A DNA stretch of 15,964 nucleotides from Bacteroidales bacterium. GTDB lineage: Bacteria > Bacteroidota > Bacteroidia > Bacteroidales > UBA932. The notes under the pieces were generated by a model. That model searched no databases. It worked only from the letters and a program-made list of their open reading frames with translations, and was not told the DNA's origin. The translations under genes were made by a program, and so were the position numbers. The stretch spans positions 1 to 15,964 of the forward strand of contig JALNXR010000015.1 in the NCBI GenBank assembly GCA_023230265.1, given 5' to 3'. The first letter of the stretch is position 1. Each line of letters begins with the position of its first letter. Shown here one piece after another: positions 1 to 6,244 of this stretch.

Positions 1-214
1 CGGTTTCCAGACCCATAGTAAGAATAACCTGAAAAACGGCAATATAGGCCAAAAAATAGGCCGCAACACCCAGGCTTGATGTAGTTAATGTATAGGTGTA
101 GAGAGGTAAAAAGAGAAAATTTATCAATCTGGCAAGGATTGTACTGAGTCCGTAAATCACAGTCTCCTTTGCCAGCTTTCTGAACGGATTTGCACTCCCG
201 GCACTTTTCTCCAT
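1..214 (-). CDS. Polysaccharide flippase (Wzx/MATE-like), N-terminal part only
   Basis: The gene runs off the left edge of the window; 71 codons are visible from an ATG at 214. The protein starts with a short polar segment (MEKSAGSANPFRKLAKETV) and continues into hydrophobic helices, with ILARLINFLFLPLYTYTL at about residues 26-43 and a second helix ending in ILTMGLET. This pattern is typical of the first two helices of oligosaccharide and lipopolysaccharide flippases of the MOP superfamily, which move lipid-linked glycans across the inner membrane. The ATG lies two bases after the TGA of the upstream patatin gene (TGA-TC-ATG), so the two are probably translationally coupled. The substrate cannot be inferred from this fragment. 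The family call rests on the N-terminal helices only. Confidence 0.75.
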   Translation of the reverse strand, partial: MEKSAGSANPFRKLAKETVIYGLSTILARLINFLFLPLYTYTLTTSSLGVAAYFLAYIAVFQVILTMGLET

Positions 215-216
215 GA

Positions 217-2532
217 TCAGTTGGCTAAAGCTTTTGGTTTATATAAAAGGAATCCGATATTTAATTGGGGGAACCATTTAATGCCCGTCTTTTCGTAATA
301 GGAGGCGGAGAGGGATACCGGGCCGACAGGGGATTGCCAGACAGCAGCCACATCAGCCATAAAAGTGCCTCTGGGGAAGTTATCAGAAAACCTTGTAGAT
401 CCGTCGTCAGTGATCCGGAGCTGCCTGTAGGGTTGAAAATAGACACCCTTAAAGTGGAAGAAGATGGATTTGTAGATTTTTAGTATCGGAGTCACCGATA
501 CTCCCAGGAAGGATGGGGCTCTGTTGGTGTTCTGGAGCAAAGTCCTGCTGTGGGGAAAAGGTTCAAAGGCGGGCATTATCATAAGTGTAGAGATGCGATC
601 CTTCATTGCGAGCGGATTGGAGATAACCACATCTGCACTCCAACCCAGGATCAACAGATCAGAAATCTTCTCGAATGATTCGGTAAAATATCTGAAAGAG
701 AGAGAGGTGTGGGGCATATTCTCTATGGGCGCTTTTCCCAGGGAGGTGCTCCCCGGTTTATAATCTTCGCTAAGTCCTGTAAAGCGCAGCGACACCCTGC
801 CGTTCATCCCTTCTGTAGGATATATGGGATAATTGGTTGTATTTCTCTCTATCATCAGAGAGGGGGAAAAGAATGAATAATATGTTATATCAGGTACATC
901 GTAGGAGGTAAACCTCTCATTCTGGAAATATTGATAAATATTGCGTCCGAAAGCAAAAGAGAGTTTTGCCAGAATGTTCTGATATATATTTACAGGGGTT
1001 GCTATGCTTACTTTGCCAAAGATCTCGCTCTCCTGAACATTGCTTGAAGGGGTGTTATTGGAAAAGAAGTTGGTCTGGTTTCCCCCAAAGTAGTCAAATC
1101 TGTGTGAAGTAAACTGAACTTCGTAAAATGCGAGTGGCCTTACAGAAAAATCCTGTCTGAAATACCCGCTCAATCCTGAATAGAATCTGCCCAGGTTTAA
1201 ATCAGCATGTACTCTCCAGGGAGTGACGGAAAATTTGTGATACTCAGCACCTACATAACCCTGATTGAGGGACGAAGAGGAGATATTGCCCCCTATTGAG
1301 AGTCTCAGAGGGGGAGAGGTGGATACTCTCAGGTGAATATCAAAGATGGAGTCTCTTTTCATCTTTGCCACAGGAAAGAAATCCTTAACATTTCCGGAAG
1401 CGATCACCCTGTAATAACCTCTCTTAAGCTGTTCAAAATCGAAATAGCGGGTTCTGTTCTCCCTAAACGTTTTGTCTATGAACTCTTTTTGTTCGTTCAC
1501 AAGAGAGTCGGTAATTACCACCTTTTCAAAAACCAGGGGAAGGCATCTTCTCCTGAATTCAAGTCTCCTGTTTAACAACTCCTCAGCTTTAATCCTGCGC
1601 TTTATCCTCTCCTTTATCTCCGGCATCAGTTTCATTGTATTACGGTAGCCCTCAGCCACAATGTCGTCAATCTTCCCGAAATCCAACAGACTTACATCTT
1701 CAAACTTTGAATCTATCAGAATTCCTCTCTCTTCCGGAATGTTATAGTTGGTCTCAGCAGTGAGCATACTCTCTATCTGAGAGATTATATCATCGGAGGT
1801 GGGTGCCCGTGAAAACTGGGTGGCGCATTTTACACCGATTATATAATCCGGATTAAAATCCTGAACCATCACATCCCATGGAAAATTGTTGTAAAAGCCT
1901 CCGTCAAAGAGTAAAACCGAATCAATCATAATCGGTTTAAAAAAGAAAGGGAAGGTCATCGAACTCCTGATTGCCGAGCCCAGGTCGCCTTTTCTGAGCA
2001 CTACAGATTTTTTGTTAGCCACATCTGCCGATACACATCTAAAGGGAACCATCAACTTGTTAAAATTATATCCTGCGGCGGCAGAAGGAGAGGCAAAAAT
2101 CTGCACAACAGCAAGATCCATAGGATAGGGAGAAACTATACTTGTAGGCAGATTTATCGATATTTTGCTTTTTTTGTCTTTTGAGAGGGTGACTCCGAAC
2201 ATCTCTGAGGAGGCCTCTTTCCTGTACATGTAGGTTGCAAAATAGGGCTCCTGCTGCCCACTGTACCAGGACTCGAACTCTTTGGAACGGAACAGTGTAA
2301 GCATCTCTTCAGGAGTCAGTCCTATGGCATATAATCCGCCTACTATAGCTCCCATAGATGTTCCTGCAATAAAATCGACCGGAATGCCGTTCTCTTCAAG
2401 TGCTATCAGCGCTCCGATGTGTGATAGTCCCTTTGCACCTCCTCCGCTGAATACCACTCCGACACTCTGTGACTGCAAAGCAAAAGGAATAATATATAAC
2501 AGTATGAATATGACAAACTTCTTTATTTGCAT
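217..2532 (-). CDS. Patatin-like phospholipase with C-terminal outer-membrane beta-barrel
   Basis: This 771-residue protein has a signal peptide (about residues 1-22) followed directly by a patatin domain. The oxyanion-hole motif SGGGAKG is at 29-35, the nucleophile motif GTSMG at 57-61 (Ser59), and the catalytic Asp in DGG at 210-212, so the Ser-Asp dyad is intact. From about residue 335 there is a POTRA-like stretch, then alternating beta-strand sequence to the C-terminus, as in the surface-antigen/Omp85-type barrel of patatin proteins common in Bacteroidota. In overall layout it resembles type Vd autotransporter lipases such as PlpD. The likely role is a phospholipase or acyl hydrolase at the outer membrane; the substrate is unknown. 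The start codon follows a candidate promoter box at 2568-2575. The flippase gene begins two bases after the stop. Confidence 0.92.
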   Translation of the reverse strand: MQIKKFVIFILLYIIPFALQSQSVGVVFSGGGAKGLSHIGALIALEENGIPVDFIAGTSMGAIVGGLYAIGLTPEEMLTLFRSKEFESWYSGQQEPYFATYMYRKEASSEMFGVTLSKDKKSKISINLPTSIVSPYPMDLAVVQIFASPSAAAGYNFNKLMVPFRCVSADVANKKSVVLRKGDLGSAIRSSMTFPFFFKPIMIDSVLLFDGGFYNNFPWDVMVQDFNPDYIIGVKCATQFSRAPTSDDIISQIESMLTAETNYNIPEERGILIDSKFEDVSLLDFGKIDDIVAEGYRNTMKLMPEIKERIKRRIKAEELLNRRLEFRRRCLPLVFEKVVITDSLVNEQKEFIDKTFRENRTRYFDFEQLKRGYYRVIASGNVKDFFPVAKMKRDSIFDIHLRVSTSPPLRLSIGGNISSSSLNQGYVGAEYHKFSVTPWRVHADLNLGRFYSGLSGYFRQDFSVRPLAFYEVQFTSHRFDYFGGNQTNFFSNNTPSSNVQESEIFGKVSIATPVNIYQNILAKLSFAFGRNIYQYFQNERFTSYDVPDITYYSFFSPSLMIERNTTNYPIYPTEGMNGRVSLRFTGLSEDYKPGSTSLGKAPIENMPHTSLSFRYFTESFEKISDLLILGWSADVVISNPLAMKDRISTLMIMPAFEPFPHSRTLLQNTNRAPSFLGVSVTPILKIYKSIFFHFKGVYFQPYRQLRITDDGSTRFSDNFPRGTFMADVAAVWQSPVGPVSLSASYYEKTGIKWFPQLNIGFLLYKPKALAN

Positions 2533-2557
2533 TATCAGGGTAATTGAGGTAATTTTG
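2526..2557 (+). promoter_or_regulatory. Promoter of the cyclophilin lipoprotein gene (-33 and -7)
   Basis: TTTG at 2526-2529 and TAATTTTG at 2550-2557 are separated by 20 bases, which fits the Bacteroidota sigma-ABfr consensus TTTG-N19-21-TAnnTTTG. Transcription would begin near 2563, about 45 bases before the ATG at 2608. The -33 box overlaps the start codon region of the divergent patatin gene. Confidence 0.65.
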
Positions 2558-2567
2558 TCAGGATTAA

Positions 2568-2575
2568 CAAAGGTA
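2568..2575 (-). promoter_or_regulatory. Candidate -7 box for the patatin gene
   Basis: Read on the minus strand this is TACCTTTG, an exact match to the Bacteroidota -7 consensus TAnnTTTG. Transcription would start near 2562, giving a leader of about 30 bases. No good -33 TTTG is found at the usual 19-21 base spacing, so this is a moderate call. Confidence 0.5.
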
Positions 2576-2607
2576 TATAAAAAATCTTAAATATAACCTG
2601 CATAATT

Positions 2608-3279
2608 ATGAATAAGAGCATTTTTAAATTACTGATAATCATTCCAATATCCCTTTATTCCTGCAAAGGGAAAAAGAGTGTGGAACAGGATCAGGAGCAG
2701 ATAAAAACCACAGATACACTCACAATGGAGACACAACAACTATTTAACCCGGCAGATCTGCCGGAAGAACCAGTATTTGATATTATCACAACAATGGGAA
2801 CAATCAGAATCAAATTGTACAAGGAGACTCCTAAACACAGGGATAACTTTGTAAAGCTGGCATCTGAAGGTTACTACAACAATATTCTCTTCCACAGGGT
2901 AATAAACGGGTTCATGATCCAGACCGGAGATCCTCTTACAAAGGATACCCTTAATTCTGACAAATTCGGAACCGGTGGTCCGGGTTACAATGTTCCCGCA
3001 GAGATTCTTCCTCAGTTTAACCACAAAAAAGGAGCACTTGCAGCTGCAAGAAGAGGAGACCAGGCAAATCCACAACGGGAGTCAAGCGGATCTCAGTTCT
3101 ATCTGGTTCAGGACCCTCAGGCCTGCAAACAGCTGGACGGAGCCTATACTGTCTTTGGAGAGACCATTACAGGTGAGAATGTTATAGATCTGATTGCCTC
3201 TGTTCCGGTAAATCACAGGGACAGACCTCTCAATGATGTAAAAATTATTAGCATTACCCCTGTCAGAGAGTCCAGGTAA
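2608..3279 (+). CDS. Cyclophilin-type peptidyl-prolyl isomerase, predicted lipoprotein
   Basis: This 223-residue protein catalyses cis-trans isomerisation of prolyl bonds and probably helps fold envelope proteins. It begins with a type II signal peptide whose lipobox ends at Cys19 (SLYSC). A polar linker to about residue 55 comes before the cyclophilin fold. FHRVINGFMIQTGDP at 95-109 contains the catalytic Arg97, and GSQFYL at 161-166 contains the conserved Gln163; LDGAYTVFG at 176-184 is the usual C-terminal motif. There is no Lys-Asp-Glu-type sorting-away signal at +2, since the residue after Cys is Lys, so the side and membrane it faces cannot be fixed from sequence. The gene is monocistronic: divergent from the patatin gene and convergent with mlaF, whose stop codon it touches. 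Confidence 0.92.
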   Translation: MNKSIFKLLIIIPISLYSCKGKKSVEQDQEQIKTTDTLTMETQQLFNPADLPEEPVFDIITTMGTIRIKLYKETPKHRDNFVKLASEGYYNNILFHRVINGFMIQTGDPLTKDTLNSDKFGTGGPGYNVPAEILPQFNHKKGALAAARRGDQANPQRESSGSQFYLVQDPQACKQLDGAYTVFGETITGENVIDLIASVPVNHRDRPLNDVKIISITPVRESR

Positions 3280-4044
3280 TTAACCGGACACCCCCATCAT
3301 CTCCTTCATCTTTTTTGCCATATTTGAGGCAAAGACAAATTCATTGAGCTCTTTATGGGTTGCAGTGAGTATATTATTCCTGTCTCCAACCCATACAAGT
3401 TCCCCTTTGTAGATAAATCCCACGTGGTCACCTATCTCCATTACAGAGTTCATATCGTGTGAGTTAATTACTGTGGTAATGTTGTATTCGGCTGTAATCT
3501 CAGAAATCAGCTGGTCAATGACTATGGATGTATGTGGATCCAGACCGGAGTTGGGTTCGTCGCAAAAGAGGTACTTAGGATTTAAAGCAATGGCTCTTGC
3601 GATCCCAACCCTTTTTTGCATGCCCCCACTCAATTCGCTGGGATAAAGCTTGTTGACGTTTTCCAGATTTACCCTGTTAAGGCAAAAATTGACCCGGTCT
3701 CTCTTCTCTTCACGACTCCACTCAGTAAAGAAATCCATCGGGAAGCGGACATTCTCCTCTACGGTAGCAAAGTCAAAAAGTGCTCCTCCCTGGAAAAGCA
3801 TCCCGATCTCCTTTCTGATATTTTTTCTCCCCTGGAAGTCAAGAGAGCTGAAGAGTGTATCTCCGTACCAGATCTCTCCGCTGTCAGGTTCAAGAAGACC
3901 AACCAGGGATTTAAGGAGTACTGTTTTCCCCGAACCGCTGGCACCTATTATCATCGAGCATTTGCCCGGCATATAATTGATAGATATGTTCTTAAGAACC
4001 TGTTTATCTCCGAAATATTTATTGATTTCCTTTACGGTGATCAT
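3280..4044 (-). CDS. mlaF: MlaF-type ABC transporter ATP-binding protein
   Basis: This is a 254-residue ATPase subunit of an MCE/Mla-type lipid transporter on the cytoplasmic face of the inner membrane. Walker A GASGSGKT is at 34-41, the Q-loop Gln at 85 (LFQGGALF), the signature LSGGMQKR at 138-145, Walker B YLFCDEP at 158-164 (Glu163), and the switch His at 196. The GGMQKRVGIARA form of the signature and the LFQGGALFD stretch are characteristic of the MlaF/TTG2A subfamily. It lies 27 bases downstream of mlaE and is co-oriented, so the two form an operon. The operon ends here because the next gene is convergent. No MlaD-like substrate-binding gene follows. Confidence 0.9.
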   Translation of the reverse strand: MITVKEINKYFGDKQVLKNISINYMPGKCSMIIGASGSGKTVLLKSLVGLLEPDSGEIWYGDTLFSSLDFQGRKNIRKEIGMLFQGGALFDFATVEENVRFPMDFFTEWSREEKRDRVNFCLNRVNLENVNKLYPSELSGGMQKRVGIARAIALNPKYLFCDEPNSGLDPHTSIVIDQLISEITAEYNITTVINSHDMNSVMEIGDHVGFIYKGELVWVGDRNNILTATHKELNEFVFASNMAKKMKEMMGVSG

Positions 4045-4071
4045 TTTATTAACTCTTTGGGCAGCCCTCTC

Positions 4072-4815
4072 TTAATTGAGCATAAGCTGCGTAATTACAA
4101 GATTCACTACAAGTATGGAGATGCTGCTTACAACAATTGCCTTTGTGCTGGATCTGCCGACCCCAAGCGATCCTCCTGTGGCATAGTAACCGTAGAAAGA
4201 AGATACACTTGTGATTACAAAGCTGAAAGCTGACATTTTTATCATACTGTAAAATATATAATAGGATCTGAAGGCGTACTGAAGCCCCTCTGTATACTGA
4301 CCCATATTTATCACCCCTGTGAATATTATTATGCCGGCACCTCCGAGCAATCCTACCATAAAACTCATAAGCATCAAAAGGGGATTGAAAACCACCGATG
4401 ATACAATTTTGGGAAGTATAAGGTAATTGGCTGAATTTATGCCCATCATCTCCATGGCATCAATCTGTTCGCTTATCCTCATACTGCCAAGTTCAGAGGA
4501 GATATTGGAACCCACCTTTCCGGCAAGAATGAGTGCTATCATTGTGGAGCAGAACTCCAGCACCAGACTCTCCCTGGCCATGTAACCCACATACATTTTT
4601 GGAATAAAAGGATTCTCAATATTGTAGGCCGTCTGAATCACTATTACCGCCCCGATGAATACAGATATTACCGCAACTATCGGAATAGAGCTTAGTATAA
4701 GTTTCTCTGTATCTACAATAAATTGTTTCCAGAAAATTCTCCACCTGTCAGGTTTTACAAGAACAATCCTCATCAGCAGATAATAACGTCCAAAAAGTTC
4801 AAGTGCGTTTTTCAT
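4072..4815 (-). CDS. mlaE: MlaE-type ABC transporter permease
   Basis: This 247-residue integral membrane protein belongs to the MlaE/TTG2B family, the permease of MCE lipid transporters. An amphipathic N-terminus (about 1-40) is followed by several hydrophobic helices. The conserved central segment LAGKVGSNISSELGSMRISE at about residues 97-116 precedes EQIDAMEMMGI, both hallmarks of the family. It pairs with the ATPase encoded immediately downstream; in characterised systems the pair moves phospholipids between the inner and outer membranes and helps keep the outer leaflet rich in lipopolysaccharide. The ATG at 4815 follows a candidate -7 box at 4837-4844. It is divergent from waaA, with 74 bases between the two starts. 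Confidence 0.9.
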   Translation of the reverse strand: MKNALELFGRYYLLMRIVLVKPDRWRIFWKQFIVDTEKLILSSIPIVAVISVFIGAVIVIQTAYNIENPFIPKMYVGYMARESLVLEFCSTMIALILAGKVGSNISSELGSMRISEQIDAMEMMGINSANYLILPKIVSSVVFNPLLMLMSFMVGLLGGAGIIIFTGVINMGQYTEGLQYAFRSYYIFYSMIKMSAFSFVITSVSSFYGYYATGGSLGVGRSSTKAIVVSSISILVVNLVITQLMLN

Positions 4816-4836
4816 TTCATTTTGAGTGCTACGTTA

Positions 4837-4844
4837 CAAAAGTA
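4837..4844 (-). promoter_or_regulatory. Candidate -7 box for mlaE-mlaF
   Basis: On the minus strand this reads TACTTTTG, an exact match to TAnnTTTG. It lies 21 bases upstream of the mlaE ATG. The -33 position is poor (GGTG at best), so the element is a moderate call. Confidence 0.5.
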
Positions 4845-4889
4845 CTCTTTTTTAGCTATATTCGCACCTGAATTTTTAGATGCCTGCCG

Positions 4890-6158
4890 GTGATATTAAA
4901 AAACCTTTACCATATCTCTCTGAGGATATTTCATTTATTACTTCTCTTAGTAAAACCTTTTAACCAAAAGGCGGCACTCTTCTGCAAAGGGAGAGAGGGA
5001 TTGTTAAGGAAAATATCAGAATCGGTTAATCCGGGGAATCCTGTTGCCTGGTTTCATTGTGCATCGGTAGGTGAGTTTGAGCAGGCAAGGCCTCTGATAG
5101 AGAGGTACCGGGAGCTGAATCCAGGTCACAGGATCCTCCTCACATTTTTCTCTCCCTCCGGATATGAACTCAGAAAAAACTGGCCGCTGGCCGACTGGGT
5201 CTTTTATCTCCCTCTGGATATCAAAAGAAATGCCGTGAAATTTCTTGATGCTGTAAATCCCAGAGTGGCAATTTTTATAAAATACGAATACTGGTTTAAC
5301 TACCTGTTTGAACTTAAAAAGAGAAGGATTCCCTCATATGTCGCCTCTGCAATATTCCGGCCGGATCAGCGGTTTTTTAAGTGGTACGGATCGATATTCA
5401 GAAGGATGCTGAGGACTTTTTCCCATATTTTTGTACAGAATTCCGAATCTGCAGAACTTTTAAGGGGGATTGGGATTAAATGTGTTACTGTCGCCGGGGA
5501 TACCCGTTTTGACAGGGTGGCTGCCTTAGCCTCAGAAAGTCTGGATATTGAATTAATAAAGCATTTCTGTTCCAAGAGCCGTTGCTGGGTTGCAGGCAGC
5601 ACATGGGGACCGGATGAGGAGCTTATATCAGCCGTCATACAAAGCCTTCCCCAAAACAAACTGATTATAGCTCCTCACGAGGTGGGAGAGAACCACATTG
5701 AGAAGATTATTTCAAAGTTCCAGGAGAACAGGATATTAAGATACAGTTTCATAAAAGATAAGGATCTGTCATCCGGTATAGTTCAGCAAATTGAAGAATC
5801 CGATATTTTGCTGATCGATACGGTAGGGATACTCTCCTCGTTATATAAGTATGGTTCCTTTGCATATATCGGGGGAGGTTTCGGTGCCGGAATACACAAT
5901 ATCCTTGAGGCCGCCGTATATGGAATTCCTGTAATATTCGGGCCGGGTTATCAGAAATTTATGGAGGCAACAGATCTCATAAAGCTCGGCGGTGCGGTTT
6001 CTGTGAATGATTCAGACAGCCTTAAACAGGCCCTGAAAACATTTCTCTCAGATCCCGAAAAATGCCAAAGCGCCGGAAAGGTATGCAGGGAGTATGTTGA
6101 GAACGGAAAAGGGGCCTCGGAAAAGGTCTGCAAAACAATCCAGCGCTGGCTTCAATAG
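4890..6158 (+). CDS. waaA: 3-deoxy-D-manno-octulosonic acid (Kdo) transferase
   Basis: WaaA (KdtA) transfers Kdo from CMP-Kdo to the lipid A precursor on the cytoplasmic face of the inner membrane. The 422-residue length is normal for this GT-B family. An N-terminal hydrophobic anchor (about 4-22) is followed by WFHCASVGEFEQARP at 54-68, with the catalytic base Glu62. Further family motifs are KYEYW at 131-135, GDTRFDR at 203-209, GSTW at 236-239, APHE at 261-264, and the CMP-Kdo-binding HNILEAAVYG at 336-345. The start is a GTG at 4890: an upstream ATG at 4880 is out of frame, and the frame is closed by TGA at 4869. With lpxK further right, the window holds two lipid A/Kdo pathway genes. The number of Kdo residues added cannot be told from sequence. 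Confidence 0.95.
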   Translation: MILKNLYHISLRIFHLLLLLVKPFNQKAALFCKGREGLLRKISESVNPGNPVAWFHCASVGEFEQARPLIERYRELNPGHRILLTFFSPSGYELRKNWPLADWVFYLPLDIKRNAVKFLDAVNPRVAIFIKYEYWFNYLFELKKRRIPSYVASAIFRPDQRFFKWYGSIFRRMLRTFSHIFVQNSESAELLRGIGIKCVTVAGDTRFDRVAALASESLDIELIKHFCSKSRCWVAGSTWGPDEELISAVIQSLPQNKLIIAPHEVGENHIEKIISKFQENRILRYSFIKDKDLSSGIVQQIEESDILLIDTVGILSSLYKYGSFAYIGGGFGAGIHNILEAAVYGIPVIFGPGYQKFMEATDLIKLGGAVSVNDSDSLKQALKTFLSDPEKCQSAGKVCREYVENGKGASEKVCKTIQRWLQ

Positions 6159-6199
6159 TTTTATACCACATCTGTTCTTTTAAAGCCGGATATCATATT

Positions 6200-6233
6200 A
6201 CCCCGGAAATTAAGCTCTGTCCCGGGGTTTTAT
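6200..6233 (+). terminator. Candidate terminator after waaA
   Basis: The inverted repeat ACCCCGG (6200-6206) / CCGGGGT (6222-6228) forms a 7-bp stem with a 15-base loop and is followed by TTTTA. It sits between the convergent waaA and TonB-receptor genes. The T-run is short, so its efficiency is uncertain. The minus strand has no T-run after the stem, so it would serve waaA more than the receptor gene. Confidence 0.55.
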
Positions 6234-6244
6234 ATGCAGTACTT

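Noticed and set aside
1..60. Apparent frameshift near the end of the visible flippase fragment
   Set aside because: A recount of the run of five A residues at about 32-36 restores one frame ending in ILTMGLET, as expected for the family.
3616..4233. 205-codon plus-strand open frame
   Set aside because: It is antisense to mlaF and the end of mlaE, which both have complete family motifs.
4880..4890. ATG at 4880 as the waaA start
   Set aside because: It is out of frame with the conserved protein; the GTG at 4890 is in frame and gives a normal N-terminus.
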